A stretch of DNA of 64,000 bases from Dehalococcoidales bacterium (GCA_041656115.1 JBBAED010000001.1:186001-250000), one strand, 5' to 3'. Positions 24,561 through 33,658 are shown, numbered from the stretch's first letter. A program made the numbers and translations. The notes: a model not told the origin generated them from the sequence alone.

Positions 24561-27413
24561 TTACCATCCCAGCGGTTTTTGCCAGGCTTCCTTTAAATTT
24601 TCTATCTCGACTTTTGAAATTACATCATTATTGAGCCCGATTATTTCTAAGGTACTAACGGCGGTAACTTCGCCGATACGGGCAAAAGGTGCATCTCCCA
24701 GTGTTTTCTCAAACTCCGCAGCATCACACGGGGCAACTTCCGCCAAAAAGCGGCTGTTGGATTCGGAGAACAAAATATAATCGTCGCGAGTAATTTCTTC
24801 TCCCAGCGGAACATTTGCAAGTTTTACGGTGGCGCCTAAACCTCCGGCAAACGCCATTTCGGCAATCGCAACCCCCAAGCCGCCTTCGCTAAGGTCATGG
24901 CAGGCCTGAACCAAGGATTTGGCGGTGGCTTTACTGAGGTTATCCATTATGTTTTTGGATTTTTGGGCATCCACAATGGGTACGTCATTCCCCAAGAATC
25001 CGATGGTCTTGTAGTATTCGGAGCCGCCCAGCTCTCTGTAGGTATCTCCGATAATATAAATATAATTACCGGCTGCTTTAAGGTTCATACTGATGGCCTT
25101 ATTAACATCTTGCATAATTCCCATCGCCGATATTAAAAGCGTATCGGGGATGGCGGTTGTAACTCCGCGGTATTGGAATTCATTGTGCAAACTGTCTTTA
25201 CCTGAAATAAAGGGTGTACCAAAAGAGATTGCCATATCGTAACAAGCCTGGCAGGCACGCACCAAAGACCCCAATTTCGAGGGGTTGTTGGTATTCCCCC
25301 AGCAGAAGTTATCTAATATTGCGACCCTTTCAAGGTTACCGCCGACGGCAACAATTTGCCTTAAGGCTTCATCAATTACCGAAGCCGCCATCCAGTAGGG
25401 GTCAATATCACCGTATTTGAAATTGATTCCGTTTGAGACGATAACACCCTTATCGGAGTCAGAGAGCGGTTTTATAATCGCGGCATCACCGGGGCCGTCG
25501 TTATTTTTGCCGACTAAGGGTTTTAAAACGCTCATTCCCAGCACTTCATGATCGTACTGACGGATAAACGACTCCTTGCTGCAAACGTTCCAGGAGCCGA
25601 GAATCGTTAACAGTGATTCCGTAATATCGGGGCAGATATCTTTGGGCTCGATACAGCTTGCTTTGTACCATAATGCCCTTGATTCAAGCTGAGGGCGTCC
25701 GTTATGCAAGAATTCCATATCGAGGTCGCAAACCTGATTGCCATCAAAAAAGAGTTGAATCTTCTGATTATCCGTAAACTCACCTATTACCGCAGCTTCG
25801 GTATTTTCGGAGGCAAAGAGAGCCAAGAGTTCATCGACTTTATCAGGCGGAACCGCCATAATCATCCGTTCCTGTGATTCGGATATCCAGATTTCCCAAT
25901 AGGAGAGCCCTTTATATTTCAAGGGTACCTTATCTAAATAAACCTTGGCGCCGGTTTCAGCGCCCATTTCTCCGACAGCCGAAGAAAGGCCGCCGCCGCC
26001 GCAATCGGTTATCCGAACAAACAATTCTTTATCTCTGGCTTGCAAAACGGCATCAATTAAGTTTTTTTCAACGATAGGGTTTCCGAAGGGGATGGAGCTA
26101 AAGGTGGCCCCGCCGGGGTCTTTACTTAGTTGTTCGGAGGCAAAGGAAACGCCGCGAACGCCGTCACGGCCGGTTCTGCCGCCGGTAATTACAATTAAAT
26201 CCCCTGTTTTTTGTTGACCCATTTGCGAATACTTTTTGGGCATTAAGCCGATTGAGCCGCAAAAAATAAGTGGGTTGGCGGTATAGCGCTTATCGAAACA
26301 AAAAGTTCCGTTACCGGTTGGGATTCCCAATTTACCGCCGTAATCGGCAGCACCGGCATGCGCCCTCTTCAGTACGTAGCGCGGGTGTAAAACGCCTTCC
26401 GGTAATTCTTCGTAGGGCATATCCGGGTTCCCGACACAAAAAATGTCGGTATTAAAAATCGGTTTGGCGGAGAGACCCGTTCCGAGCACATCACGTACAA
26501 CTCCGCCGATTCCGGTGGCCGCTCCGCTGTAAGGCTCAATCGCCGAGGGGCGATTATGGGTTTCGGCTTTAAAACAGAGCGCCCATTCATCGTTAAATTC
26601 GATTACCCCTGCATTATCTTTAAAAACCGAAAGACACCAGGGCTTATTGAGCTCTTTAGTGGCTTTGGCAATTGTTTCCTTAAAAAGATTATCGACAATC
26701 TCCCCGTTGTAATTAATTTTGCCTTTAAACGTTTTGTGGCAGCAGTGCTCTGACCACGTTTGAGCAAACGTTTCCAATTCGGCATCGGTCGGGTTGCGTC
26801 CAAGTGTGGAGTAGTATTCCTTAATCACCCCAATTTCCTGGAGATTAAAGCCAAAATTACAAGCAACCTTGGCCAGTTCTTCATCGTTTTTATCCAGTAT
26901 TTCGATATGCTTCAGTTCAAAACAATAATCGGCATTTTCCGAAAAAACAACTGAACCATCGCTAACGACATGCTGGATAGCGGAGTTAACCAGCAGGCGG
27001 CTGCAAATTAAATCTGTATCTTCGGGGCCGAGATCGCCTTTAATTAAGAATTTTTTGGAGGTTTTAACGGCCTTAACCTTTTTGATTCCTATATCGTGAA
27101 TCGCTTTCAGAGTGGTTTCTTCGACCGGGTCGGTAATGCCGGCGTTATAGGTAACTTCTACGGCATACCATTCGTCGGTGTCGGGTTTTTTGATTGCGGA
27201 GTCGTAGCTGTAATCTTGTGTAACGGGGTCTGCCAGCAGTTTTGCGCAGATGAATTCAATTTCATCTTTTTCAAGTGCGGCATTTAACCGATAAACATCA
27301 ACTACACGTACATCGGAAACATTGCCTACACCCAATTCGGCAATATCTTTTGCTAACCTTTGTCCGACGGAATCGGGGAAAGATTCTTTGATACGGACTT
27401 CTATTTTATGCAT
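24561..27413 (-). CDS. purL: Phosphoribosylformylglycinamidine synthase, PurS-PurL fusion
   Basis: ATP-dependent amidation of FGAR to FGAM in purine synthesis. 950 residues, longer than the small PurL (about 730). The extra N-terminus holds two PurS-like units, about 1-75 (KIEVRIKESFPDSVGQRLAKD) and 80-155 (VEVTYNAGITDPVEETTLKAI), so the PurS dimer is fused in front. The PurL core follows with TWSEHCCHKTFKG, GGGGLSSAVGEMGAETGA and SGKDSLHNEF. The conserved ETHNHPSAIEP reads ETHNRPSAIEP, a His to Arg change (codon CGC). A GAGGAG site precedes the ATG. It lies 45 bp after pdxS and 8 bp before purQ. Confidence 0.94.
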   Translation of the reverse strand: MHKIEVRIKESFPDSVGQRLAKDIAELGVGNVSDVRVVDVYRLNAALEKDEIEFICAKLLADPVTQDYSYDSAIKKPDTDEWYAVEVTYNAGITDPVEETTLKAIHDIGIKKVKAVKTSKKFLIKGDLGPEDTDLICSRLLVNSAIQHVVSDGSVVFSENADYCFELKHIEILDKNDEELAKVACNFGFNLQEIGVIKEYYSTLGRNPTDAELETFAQTWSEHCCHKTFKGKINYNGEIVDNLFKETIAKATKELNKPWCLSVFKDNAGVIEFNDEWALCFKAETHNRPSAIEPYSGAATGIGGVVRDVLGTGLSAKPIFNTDIFCVGNPDMPYEELPEGVLHPRYVLKRAHAGAADYGGKLGIPTGNGTFCFDKRYTANPLIFCGSIGLMPKKYSQMGQQKTGDLIVITGGRTGRDGVRGVSFASEQLSKDPGGATFSSIPFGNPIVEKNLIDAVLQARDKELFVRITDCGGGGLSSAVGEMGAETGAKVYLDKVPLKYKGLSYWEIWISESQERMIMAVPPDKVDELLALFASENTEAAVIGEFTDNQKIQLFFDGNQVCDLDMEFLHNGRPQLESRALWYKASCIEPKDICPDITESLLTILGSWNVCSKESFIRQYDHEVLGMSVLKPLVGKNNDGPGDAAIIKPLSDSDKGVIVSNGINFKYGDIDPYWMAASVIDEALRQIVAVGGNLERVAILDNFCWGNTNNPSKLGSLVRACQACYDMAISFGTPFISGKDSLHNEFQYRGVTTAIPDTLLISAMGIMQDVNKAISMNLKAAGNYIYIIGDTYRELGGSEYYKTIGFLGNDVPIVDAQKSKNIMDNLSKATAKSLVQACHDLSEGGLGVAIAEMAFAGGLGATVKLANVPLGEEITRDDYILFSESNSRFLAEVAPCDAAEFEKTLGDAPFARIGEVTAVSTLEIIGLNNDVISKVEIENLKEAWQKPLGW

Positions 27414-27458
27414 TATTTGTCTCCTCTGTATAATTTGACTCTTTTATAACTAAAGCGA

Positions 27459-28340
27459 TTACGATCCCCTTGATGAGAGCATTTGGTCTTCAGGGATTTG
27501 TTTAATTTCGATTCCGGGCATGGCCTCACCCAAGTTTCGGCTAACCTCGGCAATAATTTCGTAGTTTTGATAGTTGGCGACCGCTTTAACAATGGCTTTA
27601 GCCCTCTTTTCGGGGTCTTCCGATTTAAAGATGCCTGAGCCGACAAAGACACCCTCGGCGCCGAGCTGCATCATTAAGGCGGCATCGGCCGGTGTGGCAA
27701 CACCTCCGGCGGCAAAGTTAACAACGGGTAGTTTACCGGTATCGCGGACTAATTTAACCAGTTCGTAGGGAGCGCCGTTTTCTTTGGCGAAGGTAATCAA
27801 TTTTTCTTGCGGCATGCTGGCAAGCTCTCTGACGCTATCGGTAACCGTTCGCATATGCCTCACGGCTTCAACGATATTACCGGTGCCGGCTTCGCCTTTG
27901 GTACGGATCATTGCGGCTCCCTCGGCAATACGCCTTAAGGCTTCGCCGATATTGCGGCAACCGCAAACGAAAGGCACCTTGAAATCGTGCTTCCAGACGT
28001 GGGTGGTTTCATCGGCAGGGGTTAGTACTTCGGATTCATCGATAAAGTCAATGCCGATTGATTCTAAGACTCTTGCTTCAACAAAATGACCGATACGGCA
28101 TTTAGCCATAACGGGGACAGAAACGGCCTTCATAATATTTTCAATAACGGAGATATCGGCCATGCGGGCGACGCCGCCTGCGGCACGGATATCGGCGGGC
28201 ACTCTTTCGAGGGCCATAACAGAGCAAGCGCCTGCAGCTTCGGCGATTTTGGCTTGTTCGGGATTAACGACATCCATAATAACGCCGCCTTTAAGCATTT
28301 GGGCGAGTCCGGATTTAACTTTGTAAGGGTTGGATTCCAT
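27459..28340 (-). CDS. pdxS: Pyridoxal 5'-phosphate synthase lyase subunit PdxS
   Basis: Builds PLP from ribose 5-phosphate, glyceraldehyde 3-phosphate and ammonia. 293 residues, highly conserved: KSGLAQMLKGGVIMDVVNPEQA, the lysine in VPVMAKCRIGHFVEA, DESEVLTPADETTHVWKHDF and the second lysine in MIRTKGEAGTGN. AAAGGAG precedes the ATG. PdxT, the glutaminase that normally follows, is absent; the next genes are purL and purQ. PdxS can use free ammonia by itself. pdxT might lie elsewhere in the genome. Confidence 0.96.
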   Translation of the reverse strand: MESNPYKVKSGLAQMLKGGVIMDVVNPEQAKIAEAAGACSVMALERVPADIRAAGGVARMADISVIENIMKAVSVPVMAKCRIGHFVEARVLESIGIDFIDESEVLTPADETTHVWKHDFKVPFVCGCRNIGEALRRIAEGAAMIRTKGEAGTGNIVEAVRHMRTVTDSVRELASMPQEKLITFAKENGAPYELVKLVRDTGKLPVVNFAAGGVATPADAALMMQLGAEGVFVGSGIFKSEDPEKRAKAIVKAVANYQNYEIIAEVSRNLGEAMPGIEIKQIPEDQMLSSRGS

Positions 28341-28546
28341 GAAAAAACTCCTTTAATAATTGCATAGATTATTGTACCCTTAGTACCTTAGTCATATCAA
28401 GCAAAACGACTTGCCGTCCGTTCGTAATTCCTCATTTTTTATGCGCTTTTTTCAAAAAAAATACTTAAAAAAAGGGCTCTCGCATCGGGGGTATCGGTCT
28501 TTTTCTGACTTAAAAATGACCCGATACCGTTAACGGTTATAAATAG

Positions 28547-28555
28547 TGCTATAAT
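28547..28555 (+). promoter_or_regulatory. Extended -10 promoter of rsmG
   Basis: TGCTATAAT, a perfect -10 box with the upstream TGn extension; no good -35 box is visible. It would start the transcript close to 28562, right at the GGAGGG ribosome site of rsmG. Confidence 0.5.
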
Positions 28556-28575
28556 GCTTGCGGAGGGCTTATTTG

Positions 28576-29307
28576 ATGGCAGAACCGAAGATGCAAACAC
28601 TTATTGACGGTGCCCGGGAAATGGGGTTTCCCCTTAATCCCGCGCAGCTGGAACAGTTTGCGATTTACTATCGTGAGCTCTTGGACTGGAACAGCCGCAT
28701 CAATTTAACGGCTGTAATCGATATCGAAGAAGTTCAAAAAAAACACTTCTTGGATTCTTTGACTTTGGTTAATTTGATAACAAAAAAAGCACCCCGGAAC
28801 GCTCGGGTTATTGATGTAGGGAGCGGCGCCGGTTTCCCTGGAATTCCCTTAAAAATAGCCTTACCCAATCTCGAAATGACACTTCTTGAATCGACCAATA
28901 AAAAGGGGTTGTTTTTAAGCGATATCATTAATAAACTTGGCTTAGATAATACATTTGTAGTTACCGCGCGGGCGGAAGAGATGGGGCAAAACCTTAAGCT
29001 GCGCGAGAAGTTTGATGTTGTCGTATCGCGTGCCGTTGCCAACCTTTCTGCGCTGGCGGAGCTGACCCTGCCTTTTTGTTCCGTTGGTGGTTTTCTTATT
29101 GCACAAAAAAAGGGAGAGATTACCCTTGAATTGGAGCAATCTTTAAAAGCGATTGAAATCCTTGGCGGAGGCTTACCCCATATTGAAAAAATTGATTTAA
29201 GCGCTATTAACGATGAGCGCCTTTTGATTGTTATCGATAAAATAAAACCGACACCGGAAAAATATCCGCGCCGTAACGGCATTCCGCAAAAGAGGCCTCT
29301 GGGTTAA
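28576..29307 (+). CDS. rsmG: 16S rRNA (guanine-N7) methyltransferase RsmG (GidB)
   Basis: Methylates G527 (E. coli numbering) of 16S rRNA; its loss gives low-level streptomycin resistance in several species. About 243 residues with RELLDWNSRINLTAV, KKHFLDSLTLV, the SAM motif VIDVGSGAGFPGIPLKIALP and VVSRAVANLSALAEL. I use ATG 28576, with GGAGGG eight bases upstream, in place of the more upstream TTG at 28558. It is not beside mnmG here. Confidence 0.94.
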   Translation: MAEPKMQTLIDGAREMGFPLNPAQLEQFAIYYRELLDWNSRINLTAVIDIEEVQKKHFLDSLTLVNLITKKAPRNARVIDVGSGAGFPGIPLKIALPNLEMTLLESTNKKGLFLSDIINKLGLDNTFVVTARAEEMGQNLKLREKFDVVVSRAVANLSALAELTLPFCSVGGFLIAQKKGEITLELEQSLKAIEILGGGLPHIEKIDLSAINDERLLIVIDKIKPTPEKYPRRNGIPQKRPLG

Positions 29308-29352
29308 TTAAAAACATTTTGATATAATGTCATCGGTTGCAAGAGGTTTAAA

Positions 29353-29892
29353 ATGGATAATGGTACAAAAAAGACTGTTTTTACTCTTGGGCATTCCACC
29401 AGGCCGATTGAGGAGTTTATTCTCCTGCTTACGGAAAACAATATCCAAAAAGTGGTTGACGTACGCACAATCCCCCGCTCAAGGCATAACCCCCAGTTTA
29501 ATGCCGACAGCCTCCCCGAATCATTAAAAAAAGCGGGGATTGCTTACCAACATATGGCGGGGTTGGGAGGCTTACGCCATACCCTCAAAGATTCAATCAA
29601 CATGGGCTGGCACAACACCAGTTTCCGCGGGTTTGCCGATTATATGCAAACACCGGAATTTGCCGATAGTTTGCAAGAACTAATTACACTTTCGCAAAAA
29701 GAGATAATTGTATTAATGTGTGCCGAAACACTTCCTTGGCGCTGCCATCGGTCGCTTATCGCCGATGCCTTAACTATACGCGATATCCCCGTTGAGCATA
29801 TCTATAACCACACGACCCGCAAACCGCATGAGCTTACCTCTTTCGCTCGCGTTAACGGTAACACGATAACTTACCCCGCCTATGAAGAATAG
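29353..29892 (+). CDS. DUF488 family protein
   Basis: 179 residues of the DUF488 family: LGHSTRPIEEFILLL, VVDVRTIPRSRHNPQFN, HMAGLGGLRH and VLMCAETLPWRCHRSLIA. The CAETxxxxCHR motif is the family hallmark, with Cys and His likely functional, but the reaction is unknown. A TATAAT box at 29323-29328 and the AGAGG site suggest its own promoter. It lies between rsmG and the thiC riboswitch. Confidence 0.88.
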   Translation: MDNGTKKTVFTLGHSTRPIEEFILLLTENNIQKVVDVRTIPRSRHNPQFNADSLPESLKKAGIAYQHMAGLGGLRHTLKDSINMGWHNTSFRGFADYMQTPEFADSLQELITLSQKEIIVLMCAETLPWRCHRSLIADALTIRDIPVEHIYNHTTRKPHELTSFARVNGNTITYPAYEE

Positions 29893-29937
29893 TCATCCAA
29901 TTTTTCGGTTATCTTTGAAAGAATACGGTGTGTTAAA

Positions 29938-29966
29938 TTGCGGAATGAAAATATCTGTGTTATAGT
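29938..29966 (+). promoter_or_regulatory. Promoter of the TPP riboswitch-thiC transcript
   Basis: TTGCGG (29938-29943), 17-bp spacer, TATAGT (29961-29966). The predicted start near 29973 is about 20 nt before the riboswitch. Confidence 0.65.
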
Positions 29967-29993
29967 TTCCTTACAAATGCAGTCACAATAAGA

Positions 29994-30081
29994 CCGCTAG
30001 GGGAGCAATACGGCTGAGAGTCCTGAGATTATCGGGCAACCCTAATTACCTGAACTCGGTAATGCGAGCGTAGGAAAGCGG
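29994..30081 (+). ncRNA. TPP riboswitch (THI element)
   Basis: P1 closes between CCGCT (29994-29998) and AGCGG (30077-30081). Between them are the conserved GGGGAGC, CTGAGA (30014-30019), ACCCT, ACCTGA and the thi-box end GTAGGAAAGC. It lies directly upstream of thiC and is followed by a terminator, so TPP binding should end transcription early. Confidence 0.97.
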
Positions 30082-30089
30082 ACATCAAG

Positions 30090-30128
30090 AAACCAGAGTC
30101 CGGTGTTTCCGCAGCTCTGGTTTTATTG
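30090..30128 (+). terminator. Riboswitch-controlled terminator before thiC
   Basis: AACCAGAG (30091-30098) pairs with CTCTGGTT (30115-30122), with an inner CGG/CCG pairing, followed by TTTTATTGTTTT. It is the expression platform of the TPP riboswitch. Confidence 0.9.
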
Positions 30129-30142
30129 TTTTAAGGAGAAAA

Positions 30143-31438
30143 ATGACACAGCTTGAACTGGCAAGAAAAGGAATTATTTCCAAACAAATGGAGGCAGTCG
30201 CCCAAGCCGAAGGGGTAGAGGCGGATTTTATATGCCAAGGGGTGGCCGAAGGCACAATTGTTATCCCCGCCAATATTAACCACACGGCGCTTATCCCCTG
30301 CGGTATCGGCAAGGGGTTGAAAACAAAGGTCAATGCCAATATCGGTAATTCTTCCGACTACGGCGACATCGCAAGCGAACTTAAAAAACTGGCAATGGTT
30401 ATTGAAACGGGGGCCGATGCGGTAATGGACCTTTCCACAGGCGGGAATGTCAACGAAATTCGCCGCGCCATTGTTAATAAAAGCACAATTGCAATCGGTA
30501 CCGTTCCCGTCTATCAGGCCGGGTTGGAAGCAACCAAAAAACACGGTGCGATTGTGAATATGACCGCCGATGAATTATTTAACGTGATTGAAGAACATGC
30601 CAAAGACGGAATTGATTTTGTTACAGTTCATTGCGGTGTTACCCGCGAATCCGTTGAAAGGCTGCAAAAACAGACGCGCGTTACCGACATTGTGTCGCGC
30701 GGCGGCGCTTTTATGATGGGCTGGATGATTCACAACCAAAAAGAGAATCCGCTTTACGAGCATTTTGACAGGTTACTGGAAATTGCTTTGAAATACGATG
30801 TTACTTTAAGCCTCGGTGACGGTATGCGCCCCGGTAGTTTGTGCGATGCCACCGATCGGGCACAAGTGCAAGAATTGATTATTCTCGGCGAGTTGGTTAA
30901 AAGGTCGCGCGATGCCGGTGTGCAGGTAATGGTGGAAGGGCCGGGGCACTTACCGCTTAACCAAATTGAAGCTAACATTACATTACAGAAAACAATCTGT
31001 GAGGGGGCTCCTTTTTACGTTTTAGGGCCGCTGGTAACCGATGTAGCCGCCGGTTACGACCATATTACCGGTGCAATCGGCGGTGCAATTGCCGCCGCTG
31101 CCGGAACGGATTTTCTTTGCTATGTAACACCGGCCGAACATTTGTCGCTCCCCAATATCGAGGACGTAAGGCAGGGTATTATTGCCTCGCGCATAGCGGC
31201 GCATGCCGGTGATATCGCCAAGGGTGTTAAGGGCGCCATCGAATGGGACAGACAAATGTCACTGGCACGTAAAAACCTTGATTGGGAAGAGCAAGCACGC
31301 TTGTCGCTTGACCCCAAACACCACAGAGAGGTACATGCCCAGCACGCCACATTCGGTAAGGCTTGCAGTATGTGCGGGGATTTTTGCGCGATGGAGCTTA
31401 CGGCTAAATACCTCGACGTGCCGATTCATAAATGCTAA
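30143..31438 (+). CDS. thiC: Phosphomethylpyrimidine synthase ThiC
   Basis: Radical SAM enzyme converting aminoimidazole ribotide to HMP phosphate in thiamin synthesis. 431 residues, the short form without the N-terminal extension of proteobacterial ThiC. The [4Fe-4S] motif CSMCGDFCAME is at the C-terminus; YEHFDRLLEIALKYDV, LSLGDGMRPGSLCDATD and MVEGPGHLPLNQIE are diagnostic. AAGGAG precedes the ATG. No other thi gene is adjacent. Confidence 0.97.
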   Translation: MTQLELARKGIISKQMEAVAQAEGVEADFICQGVAEGTIVIPANINHTALIPCGIGKGLKTKVNANIGNSSDYGDIASELKKLAMVIETGADAVMDLSTGGNVNEIRRAIVNKSTIAIGTVPVYQAGLEATKKHGAIVNMTADELFNVIEEHAKDGIDFVTVHCGVTRESVERLQKQTRVTDIVSRGGAFMMGWMIHNQKENPLYEHFDRLLEIALKYDVTLSLGDGMRPGSLCDATDRAQVQELIILGELVKRSRDAGVQVMVEGPGHLPLNQIEANITLQKTICEGAPFYVLGPLVTDVAAGYDHITGAIGGAIAAAAGTDFLCYVTPAEHLSLPNIEDVRQGIIASRIAAHAGDIAKGVKGAIEWDRQMSLARKNLDWEEQARLSLDPKHHREVHAQHATFGKACSMCGDFCAMELTAKYLDVPIHKC

Positions 31439-31458
31439 CCTTTTTTAACTAATCCGAG

Positions 31459-31489
31459 AACCCGCTCATTGGTGTGAGCGGGTTTTTTG
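31459..31489 (+). terminator. Rho-independent terminator after thiC
   Basis: AACCCGCTCA pairs with TGAGCGGGTT around a short loop, followed by TTTTTT at 31483-31488. A strong classical terminator. Confidence 0.92.
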
Positions 31490-31537
31490 TTGCCTTCCGA
31501 TAGCTAAAATGGGCATAAATCGTTTATAATTTATCTT

Positions 31538-32095
31538 ATGGATAAGCCGAAGTATTTTGACGATGCCGATAAGCTTTTTTCATCCCTGCCTAATTTGCCC
31601 CCGCCGGTCGAAAAACCCGTACTTGTCCTTCTTTGCGGGCTGCCGGGAACGGGGAAAACCTATTTCGCTCAAAAACTTATTAAACGAGTTCCGGCGGTAA
31701 TATTGGAAAGTGATTCTTTGCGGCGGATTTTAACTTCTATCCCGGATTACAGTCAGTCGGAAAGCACGCGTCTTTTTAGCGCTATTCATTTTCTTTCTCA
31801 AAAATTATTAAAAACGGGGCATTCCGTGATTATCGACGCCACAAATTTAATTGAAAAACAAAGGAGACATTTTTACGATATCGCCGCTTCAGCGAGAGCA
31901 AAACTTGTTATTGTTCGAATCGATGCGCCTGTGGGAATTGTTCAAAACAGGTTGAAAAAAAGAAAAGAGATGTCCGTTAGCCGATCGGATGCCGATTGGG
32001 GCGTATATCTGGAAATGGCAGAATCATTTGATAAAATCAAGCGTAAGCATTATTCTGTAGATACGTCCGTTGATTATACAGAAATACAATCTTAA
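31538..32095 (+). CDS. P-loop kinase-like protein (AAA_33 / zeta-like fold)
   Basis: 185 residues with the Walker A motif LLCGLPGTGKTYFAQKLI near residue 30, ESDSLRRIL, VIIDATNLIEKQRRHFYDIA and VRIDAPVGIVQNRLKKR. This matches small predicted kinases of the AAA_33 (YjhR/PNK-like) type, which phosphorylate small molecules or nucleic acid ends; the substrate is unknown. A perfect TATAAT (31525-31530) sits so close to the ATG that the mRNA may be leaderless, and no ribosome site is visible. pepA follows 27 bp on. Confidence 0.8.
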   Translation: MDKPKYFDDADKLFSSLPNLPPPVEKPVLVLLCGLPGTGKTYFAQKLIKRVPAVILESDSLRRILTSIPDYSQSESTRLFSAIHFLSQKLLKTGHSVIIDATNLIEKQRRHFYDIAASARAKLVIVRIDAPVGIVQNRLKKRKEMSVSRSDADWGVYLEMAESFDKIKRKHYSVDTSVDYTEIQS

Positions 32096-32122
32096 AGAAG
32101 ATGATACAGAAAGGGGAATAAA

Positions 32123-33628
32123 TTGGATATTAAAATAATTAGCGGTGAAATTACCAAACTAGAAACCGGTGCGGTGGTGCTGGGGATGTTTGAAGGTGGG
32201 AAAGCGTTAGGGCACGAGCTTGGTATTTTAAACAGAAAGCTTGGCAGGGTTATCAGCACAGCGCTTGAAAACGAAGAAATTAAAGGCAAAGCCGGTGAGA
32301 TAAATATTTATAATTCTTTGGGCAGAATCCCAGCCAAATATGTTGCGGTGGTGGGGCTTGGTAAAAAAGAGGATTTCAAGCTGGATAACTTGCGTGCCGC
32401 TTTGGCGGAATGTTGTCGTGCGCTAAGACAAAAAAAGGTTTCGGATATAACCGTGCTTACCAAGTTTAGAGTCGGCGGCAGGAGATTTTCCGCTCAAGAT
32501 TATGCTCAGGTTGTTACTGAAGGCGCTGTCTTGGGGCTTTATGCTTTTAGAAAGTATTTTACCAAAGAAAACGATTTTACCGAAGCTAAAAAGCTGACCC
32601 TTCTGGCTCCTAAGGCCGAATTGGTTTCCGAGATTAAAAAAGGCAGCGCCAAAGGGAAAATAATTGCCGATGCGGTTTGTATGGCAAGGGACATGATAAA
32701 TGAACCTGCCAATTATTTAACGCCTGCCGTAATGGCTGAAATCGGCCGGAAGATTGCCGCGGATAACAATTTGGAAATAACCGTTCTTGAACGTGAAGAT
32801 ATGCAAGAGCTCGGCATGGGGGCGTTACTGGGGGTTGCTTTAGGATCCGTCCAGCCCCCTAAAATGATAATTATTAATTACAAGGGCAGGAAATCCAACG
32901 AGATAGATTTAGCCTTAGTCGGTAAGGGCATTACCTTTGATACCGGCGGCATCTCTTTAAAAACCGCTACAGGAATGGAAGAGATGAAAAGCGATATGTC
33001 GGGCGGGGCTTCCGTTTTGGCGGCAATCAGCGCTATCGCCCAATTGAAATTAAAAACCAACGTTACTGCCGTTGTTCCCACGGTTGAGAATATGCCCGAC
33101 GGTGCGGCAATCAGGCCGAGCGATGTGCTTAAGGCTTTAACCGGTAAAACGATTGAAATTATTTCGACCGATGCCGAAGGACGCTTGATATTAGCCGATG
33201 CCTTGGGGCATATTAATAATTCCAAACCGAAAGCGATTGTTGATGTTGCGACACTGACCGGGGCATGTGTTGTCGCATTAGGTAAGCAATGTACCGGTGT
33301 AATGGGGAACAATCAATCTTTAGTAGATAAAATTATCGAATCCGGCGTTACAACCGGCGAGGCTATCTGGCAATTACCGCTTTTTGAAGATTACAGAGAG
33401 AACATTAAAAGCGATGTTGCCGATATTAAAAACGCGGGCTCAAAAGGCGCCGGAACAATTACGGCAGCCCTGTTCCTTTCCGAATTTGTGGGTGACACCC
33501 CTTGGGCGCACTTGGATATTGCCGGAACCGCTTTTACGGATGCCAAAAAAAAATATAACGTTAAGGGCGGCACCGGTGTGCCGGTCAGAACACTGGTTGA
33601 CCTGGCGGCAAAAATGTCTGCTAAATAG
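32123..33628 (+). CDS. pepA: Leucyl aminopeptidase, M17 family
   Basis: Two-metal cytosolic aminopeptidase. 501 residues: an N-terminal macro-like domain (about 1-165) and the catalytic domain with VGKGITFDTGGISLK (metal Asp and catalytic Lys), EEMKSDMSGGASVLAA and the signature STDAEGRLILADAL (usual NTDAEGRL, with the catalytic Arg kept). The TTG start follows AAGGGGA. A terminator hairpin follows the gene. Confidence 0.95.
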   Translation: MDIKIISGEITKLETGAVVLGMFEGGKALGHELGILNRKLGRVISTALENEEIKGKAGEINIYNSLGRIPAKYVAVVGLGKKEDFKLDNLRAALAECCRALRQKKVSDITVLTKFRVGGRRFSAQDYAQVVTEGAVLGLYAFRKYFTKENDFTEAKKLTLLAPKAELVSEIKKGSAKGKIIADAVCMARDMINEPANYLTPAVMAEIGRKIAADNNLEITVLEREDMQELGMGALLGVALGSVQPPKMIIINYKGRKSNEIDLALVGKGITFDTGGISLKTATGMEEMKSDMSGGASVLAAISAIAQLKLKTNVTAVVPTVENMPDGAAIRPSDVLKALTGKTIEIISTDAEGRLILADALGHINNSKPKAIVDVATLTGACVVALGKQCTGVMGNNQSLVDKIIESGVTTGEAIWQLPLFEDYRENIKSDVADIKNAGSKGAGTITAALFLSEFVGDTPWAHLDIAGTAFTDAKKKYNVKGGTGVPVRTLVDLAAKMSAK

Positions 33629-33658
33629 AAAAATCTTTGGATCTTAAGTTATAACGGT

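Noticed and set aside
27413..27652. Minus-strand frame overlapping the pdxS 3' end as a possible pdxT start
   Set aside because: The translation shows no glutaminase motif and lies inside pdxS in another frame.
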